From the NCBI RefSeq assembly GCF_030408435.1, contig NZ_CP047046.1:354572-418571 (forward strand): 64,000 nt of DNA, read 5' to 3'. This document shows positions 1 to 8,471 of the stretch, piece by piece; positions within the stretch are counted from its first letter, which is position 1; each line of letters starts with the position of its first letter. The position numbers and the translations under genes are program-made. The DNA is from Corynebacterium auriscanis. Its GTDB lineage: Bacteria > Actinomycetota > Actinomycetes > Mycobacteriales > Mycobacteriaceae. The notes under the pieces were generated by a model. The model was given only the letters and a program-made list of their open reading frames with translations, was not told the DNA's origin and did not search any database.

Positions 1-1613
1 CCCAAGATTCGGATGGTGCGGGTTCGGCCTCTTTTGATTCGACGCCCCTAGGTTCCCCCGATGATGATTCATCGCTGGAGCGGGCAGAGCGTGGCGTCGA
101 TAATGAAAAAAACCCAGAAGGACCAGCACATCCGGGAGAGCCGGAACCGCGTGCGGAGGTTGAGGGGGAGGCGCCGGGAGCTGTTGTGGGGCGAGAAGCG
201 AGTGCTCCAGCGGTGAAGGAAGCTGATCCGGGCGTGAACTCGTCAGCCAGCCCAGCGGCACACTCGTCAGCTGGTTCGGAGCCGGGCACAGTAGTAAAAC
301 CAGAGCCTACTGGCCCCGGTGGAGACGAGAAACCCCAGATCACAACCCCGGAATCTGCGGACAAGGGGGATGAGTCCGCGGCACCGCAGATCGTCCGGCG
401 TGAAGACGAAGAGGGTTTCCGCTTCATGCGCGGTCGCAAGCGACGGCGATTGTGGGCTCAGGACAACGGCTTTGGGCACGTTCGCGAGGATCGCCGGGCG
501 GCCACGGAACTGCCCGAGGTTCTTGTGCAAGCCATTCAGCCGGAGCAGTTAGTTCTGCGAGATGTGGTGGCGGGGTTTTTCGAAGGTTACGAGCTCACGA
601 TCGGAGACCTCGGCGGGGCGACGATATTGCGGATGCGGCGGCCAGCGGAATCGCCCGTGACGGTGTATTACTCCGTGGCGGGAGCGGTACCCGCGGGAAT
701 GCGCCGGGCGGAGCTGCTGGATCAGCCACCGTTCTACGGTTTTACTACCGATATCCGCGCGCTTGATCGCATGCTGGATGAACGTGTGGAGGACGGCTTG
801 GCGGCTTTGGCCCACGTCATTACGGACGTGATCTGGCAGGACGACTGGATCGTTATTCAAATGTCCCGCAGGCTGGATATTAGCGTGTGGGAGCAGGTGC
901 TTCCCGTTGTTCGCTCGCTGGCGGATGCGGCGATGGTGCTGCCTCCGCTGATCATGAGCACCCCACTGGCTATGGATGTGGCGGACCCGACCCGCGCGCT
1001 ACCACGGGGAACAGTGACGACGGGACGGACGGGGTCTGCTGCAACGGCTGACTCTGTGGAGCACGGCGCCCCCTTGCAATCCACCACGGCCACTCCACAG
1101 GCTGCAAAACGCTCCTCGGGTAAACCTCGCCCTGGGCATCTGCGCGCTGTAGCTGATAAGCACGTCCCGCGGTCGCAACAGCGGGCGCAGGAACAGGGCC
1201 GCGAGGTGGCCGGGGCCGCCAGGACAGAAGACGGCGGCGCCGTGGCATCTGAGCGTCCGCACATCGAACGTCCCGCGGGTCCGGTGGAATTCCCTTCGCG
1301 TTCGACCGCGCGGTCGGAGGGGGAGTGGGAGCACGGTGACTTCCCGCTGATCGATGAGACCGACGGCAGTATCCCGTCGTTGGGGGAGGACCCGGATCAC
1401 ATTGCGGGTTCGAAGTCTCAGCAGTCCCGCGTGATTCGCGTGGATCAGGAAACCGCGATCTTTGGTGAGGAGCTATCGCACGCCGCGCAAGCTCGCCGGC
1501 GCAAAGGGCGGCACCGGGCACCCGATGCGCGACACGCGCGGCCCGACCCGATCGAGCCGGTGGAAGCAGAGATTGAAACCGTCGACGGGGAAATCGTCGA
1601 GGATCAGAACTAA
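1..1613 (+). CDS. Hypothetical corynebacterial protein, 5' partial
   Basis: I do not recognise the family. The frame is open from base 3 without a stop, so the true start lies before the window; a GTG at 186 is the first start-like codon. The first ~75 residues after 186 are acidic, Pro/Ser/Glu-rich and probably disordered. A globular block follows (about residues 76-270 counted from 186) that opens with a basic patch (RGRKRRR) and contains conserved-looking hydrophobic strands. The last ~200 residues are again low complexity and end with an acidic tail. No signal peptide or membrane segment is visible in the part present. It points towards the converging dsbA-like gene. A cytoplasmic protein is likely; the function is unknown. 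Confidence 0.75.
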   Translation, partial: QDSDGAGSASFDSTPLGSPDDDSSLERAERGVDNEKNPEGPAHPGEPEPRAEVEGEAPGAVVGREASAPAVKEADPGVNSSASPAAHSSAGSEPGTVVKPEPTGPGGDEKPQITTPESADKGDESAAPQIVRREDEEGFRFMRGRKRRRLWAQDNGFGHVREDRRAATELPEVLVQAIQPEQLVLRDVVAGFFEGYELTIGDLGGATILRMRRPAESPVTVYYSVAGAVPAGMRRAELLDQPPFYGFTTDIRALDRMLDERVEDGLAALAHVITDVIWQDDWIVIQMSRRLDISVWEQVLPVVRSLADAAMVLPPLIMSTPLAMDVADPTRALPRGTVTTGRTGSAATADSVEHGAPLQSTTATPQAAKRSSGKPRPGHLRAVADKHVPRSQQRAQEQGREVAGAARTEDGGAVASERPHIERPAGPVEFPSRSTARSEGEWEHGDFPLIDETDGSIPSLGEDPDHIAGSKSQQSRVIRVDQETAIFGEELSHAAQARRRKGRHRAPDARHARPDPIEPVEAEIETVDGEIVEDQN

Positions 1614-1699
1614 GGGGCTGGCGGGCATGCAGTGGTGGCGCGACGGCACCCGATGTTTGCCACAAGGGCCCCATGTTTGCCACCACACCCGATGTGTTG

Positions 1700-2893
1700 C
1701 TATTGGGCTGGGTTTTTCACTTCACCGGAAGCCACGCGCTCGAGCTCCTCATCGATGACCTTTTTGAACACTCCCCACGGTTGCGCACCCGATACGAATT
1801 TAGTGCCCACCACGAAAGCCGGGGTGCCGTTGATGCCGATGGAAGCACCATATTTCTGAGCTTCGGTTACGGGCTTGTCGAATTCCTTGCCCGTGGCATC
1901 CTTGCGGAACTTGTCCATGTCGGGCACTCCAGCGGCTTCGGCAAACTTCACGTAATCGTCGATCTTGTACCCAGGGTGGCCCTGCCTACCCGCAGAGGCC
2001 TTGTACAGTTCGGACGTGAACTCCTGAAACTTTCCCTGCTTCGCCGCAGCGCGCCCAGCCTTGGCCCCCGCGACTGCGTCATCGCCGTTGATGGCAAAGT
2101 CGTTCCACTCGATCCGAACTAGGCCCTTATCAACGTAGTTTTCGATGATCTGATCGCGGGTTTCATTGTGGAAGGTTGCGCAGAACGGGCACTCCGTGTC
2201 GGCGAATTCCGAAATAACCACCGGGGCATCGATGGCGCCGATCGCGAATGGATCCTCGGCATTACGGCGGTGCACATTGAGGATGTCCTGGTTGCTCTCG
2301 ATCTTCTTACCGGGTCCAACGATCGTGGCGTTGTAGGTGCCATCGGGCAGTGCTTTGGGCCCCTCCCCGCGGGTCCCGTTGCCGCCGGCTGGTGGGATCT
2401 TGGCTGCCAAGGCTTCTTGCTGGGCCTGATCGCGACCGTGCTGTGTACCCAGAACGTATCCGCCCGACCCCGCTAGGGCACCCACCACGAGAGCTGCGGC
2501 CAGGCATGCAGCGAGGGGGATGCCCTTCTTTTTGTTTACAGCCGGAGTGTGCGCTGGGGTCTGCGGTGCTGGTTGACCCTGCGGTGCTGGTTGACCCTGC
2601 GCGGTTTGCTGGCCCTGCGGTGATGGCTGATTCTGCGCGGTTTGCTGGCCCTGCGGTGATGGCTGATTCTGCGGTGCTGGCTGGCCCTGCGGTGATGGCT
2701 GATCCTGTGCGGTTGGCTGACCCTGCGCGGTTTGCTGACCCTGCGGTGCTGGCTGATTCTGCGCGGTTGGCTGCCCTTGCGGTGATGGCTGGTGTGGCTG
2801 TGCCTGGCCCAACTGCTGGCCCGGGAGGCGTTGTGGTACACCCTCCGGTTGCGGGGGTAGGTCATTCGGATGCGGTTTCTGGGCCACGGTCAC
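1700..2893 (-). CDS. Membrane-anchored DsbA-family thiol oxidoreductase with Gln/Pro repeat domain
   Basis: 397 residues from a GTG start at 2893. Residues 1-120 are a Gln/Pro-rich low-complexity cytoplasmic region built on variants of a 12-residue motif (QGQQTAQNQPSP). A basic KKK precedes one transmembrane segment at about 125-148. The rest is an extracytoplasmic thioredoxin-fold domain with the active-site motif CPFC (235-238) and the typical cis-Pro region (GTPAF) near the C-terminus. Family knowledge: such DsbA/MdbA-like proteins form or isomerise disulfides in secreted proteins of Actinobacteria. The gene diverges from pyrE across a 245 bp intergenic region. The repeat length looks expandable, like several other repeats in this window. 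The substrate is unknown. Confidence 0.9.
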   Translation of the reverse strand: MTVAQKPHPNDLPPQPEGVPQRLPGQQLGQAQPHQPSPQGQPTAQNQPAPQGQQTAQGQPTAQDQPSPQGQPAPQNQPSPQGQQTAQNQPSPQGQQTAQGQPAPQGQPAPQTPAHTPAVNKKKGIPLAACLAAALVVGALAGSGGYVLGTQHGRDQAQQEALAAKIPPAGGNGTRGEGPKALPDGTYNATIVGPGKKIESNQDILNVHRRNAEDPFAIGAIDAPVVISEFADTECPFCATFHNETRDQIIENYVDKGLVRIEWNDFAINGDDAVAGAKAGRAAAKQGKFQEFTSELYKASAGRQGHPGYKIDDYVKFAEAAGVPDMDKFRKDATGKEFDKPVTEAQKYGASIGINGTPAFVVGTKFVSGAQPWGVFKKVIDEELERVASGEVKNPAQ

Positions 2894-3138
2894 TTCAGCT
2901 TTCGTCGTTTTGGATAAAGATTGTCAGGCTTGCATTGTCAGCTTTAGGTAGCTGGACAAAGGCTATCGTTTTCCCATGCCGAATCCCACCCCGACAACTC
3001 CACCCCATGAGGTTTAAAGTTTCAGCTTTGACGGCGGTAGTCTCAGAAGGAGGAAAAGTGCAAGCTGGCCATGTCGCGTTGTCCGCAGTAGCCCCCGTAC
3101 TGTTGTGATCGCGAAGGGCCCAAACGTGGGGAGAAACA

Positions 3139-3687
3139 ATGAGCGTCGACGAAAGCAAGAAGCAGCGATTGGCTGAGCTGGTAAAGGAACTGGCCGTGGT
3201 CCACGGCAAGGTGACGTTGTCCTCGGGCAAGGAAGCCGATTACTACGTGGATCTGCGCCGTGCCACGCTGCACCGCGAAGCCTCCAAACTCATCGGCCAG
3301 TTGCTGCGCGAGCTGACGGCGGATTGGGATTACGCTCACGTCGGTGGCCTGACGTTGGGTGCCGATCCGGTAGCAACCTCGATCATGCACGCAGGCGAGG
3401 GCGTGGATGCTTTCGTCGTGCGCAAGGAAGCCAAGAAGCACGGCATGCAGCGCCGCATCGAAGGGCCCAGCATCGAGGGCAAGCGGGTCCTGATTGTGGA
3501 GGACACCACCACCACGGGTAACTCTCCACTTACGGCAGTAGCTGCCGCGCGTGAAGCCGGTGCAACCGTCGTCGGCGTGGCCACTGTCGTGGACCGTGCC
3601 ACTGGTGCCAAGGATGTAATTGAAGCCGAGGGTGTGGAGTACCGCTCCCTGCTGGGCCTCGAAGATCTGGGGTTGGCGGGTGCCTAA
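3139..3687 (+). CDS. pyrE: Orotate phosphoribosyltransferase
   Basis: 182 residues, the normal size. The enzyme makes orotidine 5'-phosphate from orotate and PRPP in de novo pyrimidine synthesis and is cytosolic. The PRPP-binding loop is plain at about residues 116-127 (VLIVEDTTTTG), and the N-terminal part has the SGK(E)ADYYVDLR segment expected of PyrE. ATG at 3139 follows a purine-rich stretch (GGGGAGAAAC). It overlaps the next gene, whose GTG lies inside the last codons of pyrE, so the two are probably translated from one message. The neighbourhood pyrE - SpoU methylase - GH76 - fda is typical of Corynebacterium. Confidence 0.96.
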   Translation: MSVDESKKQRLAELVKELAVVHGKVTLSSGKEADYYVDLRRATLHREASKLIGQLLRELTADWDYAHVGGLTLGADPVATSIMHAGEGVDAFVVRKEAKKHGMQRRIEGPSIEGKRVLIVEDTTTTGNSPLTAVAAAREAGATVVGVATVVDRATGAKDVIEAEGVEYRSLLGLEDLGLAGA

Positions 3688-4423
3688 ACCACACGAGGAG
3701 GGCGAGGCCACGCCTGGCCCAGAATCTGCATCTAACTCAGAATCCACGCCTGGCCCAGAATCCACATCCGGTCGGGGCCCCACCGAATGGTTCGATCACC
3801 CCGTGGGGGTCGGGCCGTGGGAAGAGCAATACCCAGGCGCGCCCCGGCCTGCGGAAGCACACTTCGACCCCCGACTGTTGGACGAAGGCGATCGCCGCAA
3901 CGTCGTTGATGCGTACCGATACTGGCGCTTGGAAGCCATCGTGGCCGATATTGATTCTCGGCGCCACGCGTTGCATATCGCGATCGAAAACTTCGACAAC
4001 GATTCCAACATCGGCACTGTCGTACGCACCGCGAATGCTTTCGCGGTGGACACGGTGCACATCGTGGGCCGGAAACGCTGGAATCGACGGGGTGCTATGG
4101 TGACCGACCGCTACCAGCACCTCGCGCATCATGCGGATGTCGCCAGTGTGTTGGAATTCGCGCGCGCCCACGACCTTACGGTGGTGGCGGTGGACAACAC
4201 ACCGGGCAGTGTGCCCCTGGAAACCGCGGACCTGCCTCAACGTTGCTTATTGCTGTTTGGCCAGGAAGGTCCTGGTGTTACCCCAGAGGCGCAGCAGGCC
4301 GCTTCACAAACGGTATCCATTGCCCAGTTTGGTTCCACTCGCTCTATTAATGCGGGTGTGGCTGCAGGCATTGCCATGCATGCGTGGATCCGGCAGCACG
4401 CGGATCTTTCTCAAGCGTGGTAA
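3680..4423 (+). CDS. SpoU/TrmH-family RNA 2'-O-ribose methyltransferase
   Basis: 247 residues from GTG 3680, which overlaps the pyrE stop by 8 bases; I prefer it to an upstream ATG at 3620 because the extra residues would be out-of-frame pyrE sequence. The N-terminus (about 1-45) is a Pro/Glu/Ser-rich extension with a short duplicated PGPES motif. The SPOUT domain shows its three motifs: SNIGTVVRTANAF, LLFGQEGPG, and the C-terminal SINAGVAAGIAMH that forms the knot and AdoMet pocket. Family role: S-adenosylmethionine-dependent 2'-O-methylation of a tRNA or rRNA ribose. The target RNA cannot be decided from sequence. Confidence 0.9.
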   Translation: MPKPHEEGEATPGPESASNSESTPGPESTSGRGPTEWFDHPVGVGPWEEQYPGAPRPAEAHFDPRLLDEGDRRNVVDAYRYWRLEAIVADIDSRRHALHIAIENFDNDSNIGTVVRTANAFAVDTVHIVGRKRWNRRGAMVTDRYQHLAHHADVASVLEFARAHDLTVVAVDNTPGSVPLETADLPQRCLLLFGQEGPGVTPEAQQAASQTVSIAQFGSTRSINAGVAAGIAMHAWIRQHADLSQAW

Positions 4424-4450
4424 AGCCATTTTGTGACCGCACTGCCCTGT

Positions 4451-4552
4451 ACCTGCTGTCGCTTTCTGACTACTGTGCCTCTCTGACTGCTGTGCCCCTT
4501 TAACTGCTGTGCCTCTCTGACAGCTTTGCTCCTGTGACTGTGTTTCCCGCAG
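4451..4552. repeat. 17-bp tandem repeat, about six degenerate copies
   Basis: Units start at 4451, 4468, 4485, 4502, 4519 and 4536 with an exact 17-base period and consensus near GACTGCTGTGCCTCTCT. The array fills the gap between the methylase gene and the GH76 gene. No terminator with a T-run is evident. It could be a neutral minisatellite. Confidence 0.8.
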
Positions 4553-4627
4553 TCCTGATTTCCTGTGAAGGGTAGCGCTCTGGCAAATGGCAGATTCTCT
4601 AGAAATAAGCGATGTCTTCAGGCAGTA

Positions 4628-5809
4628 TTGATGATTGTGCAAGAACGATGGGATCACCGCGCAGACCTAGCGGAACAAGCAATTGAGGAACGGCACTCTG
4701 CCCGCCTTTGGGGATTGCCGTTAACCAATTTGGGTCTCATCGCATGGCCGCCCACCAGCAGGGACAGGCTTTTTGTTCGTTGGCATTACTGGTGGCAGGC
4801 TCACTACATTGACAATTTGGTCGACGCCTCGCTGCGCCGCCCTACCAAAGCCCGCCAGGCTGACATTCGTCGCACGCTTCGGGCAATGCGTATTCGCAAC
4901 CTACGTCGACTAAGTCGTAATAACTATTACGACGATAAAGCGTGGCTGGCACTTGCCATGGGTCGGGTTGGCCAACTGGATAAAATGGCCACCCCGCGGG
5001 GGTATGAGGACTTGGTGGAGAATATCTTCCAGGGAATTGATGGGCTTACGGGTGTGCTGCCGTGGCGTACCAGTGAAACCTTTTACAACGTCCCAACTAA
5101 TGGACCCGCAGCAATTCTGGCCACGCGTGTGGGGCGGTTGGATATTGCCGAGCACATTCTGGATTGGATCTTTACCCATCTGATCAATGAGGACGGCCTG
5201 GTCATGGACGGATTGCGCATGCGCATGCATGGGCCGGAAGTGGAACCGGCGGTATATAGCTACTGCCAGGGTGTGGTCCTGGGAGCGTGTGTGGAATTGG
5301 CCATTGCACAACGCGATGCTGCTGGGGTGGACCGGGACGCGGTATCGGAGGTTGGCATGACCTCCATTACCCGGGCTCGCGGATTGATCGAAGCCATTGC
5401 ACGTACGCACATTAATGCTGACGGGGTTCTTGATTGGCCATCTTTCGGAGGCGATGGAGGCCTATTCAACGGCATCCTCATGCGCTACTTGGCACTAGCC
5501 GCGACGAGTTTGCCATCATCGCGGCGTCGAGGTGAAGAAGCCCAACGCACCGCCCGAGACATAGTGAAAAGGACCGCGGAATCCGCGTGGCGCTACCGCC
5601 TGGAAGTCGACGGCCTGCCGGTGTTTCCCGCGGAGTGGACTCGCGATGCCATGATGCCCCAATCCGGAGGGTTGGTCGGTGCAACCATCGCCGGTGCGGT
5701 AGCCAGTTCGGACATCGCAGAACGCGATCTATCGGTGCAATTGGGCGGGTGGATGTTAATGGAAGCGATGTGCCGCGTTGTTCGGGACGAATCCGACTAC
5801 GAGAACTAA
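4628..5809 (+). CDS. Glycoside hydrolase family 76 protein (alpha-1,6-mannanase type), cytoplasmic
   Basis: 393 residues from ATG 4628; an upstream in-frame ATG at 4565 would add 21 residues of doubtful quality. The alpha-toroid GH76 family is recognised by the paired aspartates in YYDDKAW (101-102), the catalytic pair of endo-alpha-1,6-mannanases, and by repeated helix-rich segments such as NIFQGIDGLTGVLPW. No signal peptide is seen, so it probably acts in the cytoplasm, unlike secreted fungal and Bacteroides relatives. It lies 83 bp upstream of fda in the same direction. Possible roles are turnover of mannan-like glycolipid precursors or another alpha-linked glycan; this is inference. Confidence 0.85.
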   Translation: MMIVQERWDHRADLAEQAIEERHSARLWGLPLTNLGLIAWPPTSRDRLFVRWHYWWQAHYIDNLVDASLRRPTKARQADIRRTLRAMRIRNLRRLSRNNYYDDKAWLALAMGRVGQLDKMATPRGYEDLVENIFQGIDGLTGVLPWRTSETFYNVPTNGPAAILATRVGRLDIAEHILDWIFTHLINEDGLVMDGLRMRMHGPEVEPAVYSYCQGVVLGACVELAIAQRDAAGVDRDAVSEVGMTSITRARGLIEAIARTHINADGVLDWPSFGGDGGLFNGILMRYLALAATSLPSSRRRGEEAQRTARDIVKRTAESAWRYRLEVDGLPVFPAEWTRDAMMPQSGGLVGATIAGAVASSDIAERDLSVQLGGWMLMEAMCRVVRDESDYEN

Positions 5810-5892
5810 CCCCGAAACCCACAAGGCGTGGAAACTATTTCAATTAGCAGGCATACTTTGGGGTGGAACGTCCAAACAATCAGGAGGCTTCA

Positions 5893-6927
5893 ATGCCAAT
5901 TGCAACCCCCGCCGTCTATCGCGACATGCTCGACAAGGCAAAGGAGGGCGGATACGCTTTCCCCGCAATTAACTGCACGTCTTCCGAGACCATCAATGCA
6001 GCTCTGAAGGGTTTTGCTGACGCGGAGTCCGACGGCATCATCCAGTTTTCGATCGGCGGTGCGGAGTTCGGTTCCGGCCTGAACGTTAAGAACAAGGTCG
6101 CCGGTGCTACTGCGCTGGCCGCTTTCGCCCACGAGGCCGCAAAGTACTATGGCGTGAACGTGGCCCTGCACACCGACCACTGCCAGAAGGAAGTTCTGGA
6201 CGACTACGTTCGTCCGCTCATCGAGATTTCCCGCAAGCGCGTGGAGGCTGGCGAGGACCCATTGTTCCAGTCCCACATGTGGGATGGTTCTGCTGTGCCG
6301 ATCGACGAGAACCTCGAGATCGCCCAGGAACTGCTGGAGAAGTCCAAGGCCGCCAACATTGTCTTGGAAATTGAGATCGGCGTTGTCGGCGGTGAAGAAG
6401 ATGGCGTGCAGGCCAAGGCCGGCGCGAATCTGTACACCACCGAAGAGGACTTCGAAAAGACCGTGGATGCACTGGGAACCGGAGAAAACGGCCGCTACCT
6501 GTTGGCAGCCACCTTCGGCAACGTGCATGGAGTATACAAGCCGGGCAACGTGAAGCTGCGCCCAGAAATCTTGGATATGGGCCAGAAGGTCGCCACCAAG
6601 AAGCTGGGCTTGGCTGAAGGCTCCCAGCCGTTTGACTTCGTCTTCCATGGTGGCTCCGGCTCCGAGAAGGAGAAGATTGAAGAAGCCCTGCGCTACGGCG
6701 TGATTAAGATGAACGTGGATACGGATACCCAGTATGCGTTCACTCGCCCAGTGGCTTCCCACATGTTCAGCAACTACGACGGTGTGCTGAAAATCGACGG
6801 CGAGGTCGGTAACAAGAAGGCCTACGATCCTCGCTCCTACCTGAAGAAAGCTGAAGAGGCTATGTCTGTCCGCGTGGTGGAGGCCTGCAACGACCTGCAC
6901 TCCGCTGGCAAGACTTTGGGTAAGTAA
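5893..6927 (+). CDS. fda: Class II fructose-bisphosphate aldolase
   Basis: 344 residues from ATG 5893, chosen because a perfect AGGAGG lies at 5881-5886; an ATG at 5863 is in frame but upstream of that site. The zinc-dependent aldolase signature ALHTDHC is clear, as are the second metal-ligand region (EIEIGVVGGEEDG) and the glycine-rich phosphate loop FHGGSGS. It cleaves fructose 1,6-bisphosphate to dihydroxyacetone phosphate and glyceraldehyde 3-phosphate, in glycolysis and gluconeogenesis. The full length matches corynebacterial Fda. Confidence 0.97.
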   Translation: MPIATPAVYRDMLDKAKEGGYAFPAINCTSSETINAALKGFADAESDGIIQFSIGGAEFGSGLNVKNKVAGATALAAFAHEAAKYYGVNVALHTDHCQKEVLDDYVRPLIEISRKRVEAGEDPLFQSHMWDGSAVPIDENLEIAQELLEKSKAANIVLEIEIGVVGGEEDGVQAKAGANLYTTEEDFEKTVDALGTGENGRYLLAATFGNVHGVYKPGNVKLRPEILDMGQKVATKKLGLAEGSQPFDFVFHGGSGSEKEKIEEALRYGVIKMNVDTDTQYAFTRPVASHMFSNYDGVLKIDGEVGNKKAYDPRSYLKKAEEAMSVRVVEACNDLHSAGKTLGK

Positions 6928-6948
6928 AATCCCTGCGGTTCTAGCCAC

Positions 6949-6976
6949 GCGGGGGCACTTACCGTAGTGGCCCCGC
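6949..6976 (+). terminator. GC-rich hairpin after fda
   Basis: GCGGGGGC (6949-6956) pairs with GGCCCCGC (6969-6976) with one mismatch. There is no T-run, so it may attenuate or stabilise the 3' end rather than terminate efficiently. Confidence 0.35.
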
Positions 6977-7017
6977 ACCGCGCCTGCGCCCATAACGATT
7001 AACCCGGAGGAAATCCC

Positions 7018-7467
7018 ATGTCAGAACAGCTACGTCACGGTCGGGACCTGTTTGGTTCCGAGAAGCCAGAGACCCGCTTGCCGGAGGAATTCGCCAGCAA
7101 CATCACCGCTGACGATGCCGGAGCGAATATCGACGCGCTAGAGAAGCTGGTTGCAGCGGACCTCAAAGATTCGGGGGCATGGGCGGCACTGGCTCTGCGT
7201 CTCGTGGAGATGGAAGAACCCGTGAAGGCATATGCCTGCGCCCGGACCGGATACCACCGCGGGCTGGATGCTCTGCGTGGCAATGGCTGGCGCGGCACCG
7301 GCCCTGTGCCGTGGGATCATGAGCCCAACCAGGGCGTATTGCGCGCCATAGGTGCGCTCGTGGTCACCGCTAAGCTGCTGGGTGAAGATGATGAAGTCAT
7401 CCGCTGCCTGAATTTGCTCCATGACTGCGATCCAGCAGCGGTCCCTGCTATGGGCTTGGATCGGTGA
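7018..7467 (+). CDS. DUF3151 family protein
   Basis: 149 residues, the usual size of this actinobacterial family of unknown function. It is helix-rich, with a TPR-like alternation (DSGAWAALALRLVEMEEPVKAYACARTGYHRGLD) and the conserved NGWRGTGPVPWDHEPNQG segment. A strong GGAGGAA precedes ATG 7018. Its stop overlaps the GTG start of the EEP gene, indicating translational coupling. It conventionally sits between the aldolase gene and purA in Corynebacteriales. No enzymatic motif is seen. Confidence 0.9.
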   Translation: MSEQLRHGRDLFGSEKPETRLPEEFASNITADDAGANIDALEKLVAADLKDSGAWAALALRLVEMEEPVKAYACARTGYHRGLDALRGNGWRGTGPVPWDHEPNQGVLRAIGALVVTAKLLGEDDEVIRCLNLLHDCDPAAVPAMGLDR

Positions 7468-8462
7468 GGTCGAACCCCAATAGCTACGCAAGGAACCTGT
7501 CCCTCATAGTTTTGGCGGGTTCCCTGTTTTGGCTGTCCAGCATTATCTGGCCGATTTCATGGACAGCTTCCAAACCGTATGTTGCTGAACTTCAGGCCAG
7601 TGCGTGGGTCGCGGTAGTTATCGCCGTCGGCGCGATTGGCAGTTTGAAGTCCCTGCGTAGGGCATGTGTTTTCGCTATGATCGCCGTGCTGGCCGCAACC
7701 ATTGTCCCGCGTATTCCGGCTTTCTCTATTTTCCAATCCTCACCCACGCTTCGGGTGATGGCGCTGAATACTTATTTTGGTGGGGCACAGGAAAAGGAGA
7801 TCATCGCGGCGGTCGAAAAGGTTGGGCCGGATGTGTTGGTCCTCTCGGAAACTAATCCATTGGAAGCTTCCGCGGTAGCTCGAGCCACGGACATGCAAGT
7901 GATGACCGAAGTTCACCCGGGGGAGGGGGCTGACGGCACCACGATTCTGACCAAAACGGAGTGGGGGAACCGTAATGATGTCAAGGCCGAGCTAGTCAGA
8001 GGGATCACACGGTTCCAGATGCCCCACGTCACGGCCACTCCGCCGGTCGATTCGGATAATTCTTCGGATTCCTCTGCAGATGGGGATGCCTCCTCTCATC
8101 GACGCCCAGTAGAAATCTACGGTGTTCATTCTTTGGCTCCCGCTGGGCGCGACCGCGGGCCATGGGTTCGTGAGCTGGAGAATATTGCGCGAATGGTTGG
8201 CAAAAACCCGGGCCACAACGGCCGGAACATTGTCATCGCTGGCGATTTCAACGCCACTCGTTCGCACCCTGCTTTCCGCCAGATTGACCTGGACGACTGC
8301 ACGGGCCACATGGCGCACACGCCAACGTGGCCAACGAGCACGCCAGTAATCCGCATCGATCATGTTTTGACGTCTGGGGACTGCACGGGCGGTGGAGTGG
8401 TTACAGTCAAGGGAACTGATCATCGAGCCGTCTGGGCTGATCTTGCATTCAAGGAGGATTGA
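7464..8462 (+). CDS. Membrane-anchored endonuclease/exonuclease/phosphatase (EEP) family protein
   Basis: 332 residues from GTG 7464, overlapping the DUF3151 stop. The first ~85 residues carry three hydrophobic segments. The EEP domain follows with its motifs in order: MALNTYFGG, VLVLSETN (metal-binding Glu), VIAGDFNATRSHPAF (catalytic Asp/Asn) and GTDHRAVWADL (Asp-His pair). The catalytic domain should face the outside. A Ser/Asp-rich stretch (SDNSSDSSADGD) interrupts it between motifs. Family members cleave nucleic acids, phosphoinositides or other phosphodiesters; the substrate is unknown. Confidence 0.88.
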   Translation: MRSNPNSYARNLSLIVLAGSLFWLSSIIWPISWTASKPYVAELQASAWVAVVIAVGAIGSLKSLRRACVFAMIAVLAATIVPRIPAFSIFQSSPTLRVMALNTYFGGAQEKEIIAAVEKVGPDVLVLSETNPLEASAVARATDMQVMTEVHPGEGADGTTILTKTEWGNRNDVKAELVRGITRFQMPHVTATPPVDSDNSSDSSADGDASSHRRPVEIYGVHSLAPAGRDRGPWVRELENIARMVGKNPGHNGRNIVIAGDFNATRSHPAFRQIDLDDCTGHMAHTPTWPTSTPVIRIDHVLTSGDCTGGGVVTVKGTDHRAVWADLAFKED

Positions 8463-8471
8463 CACTGATTG

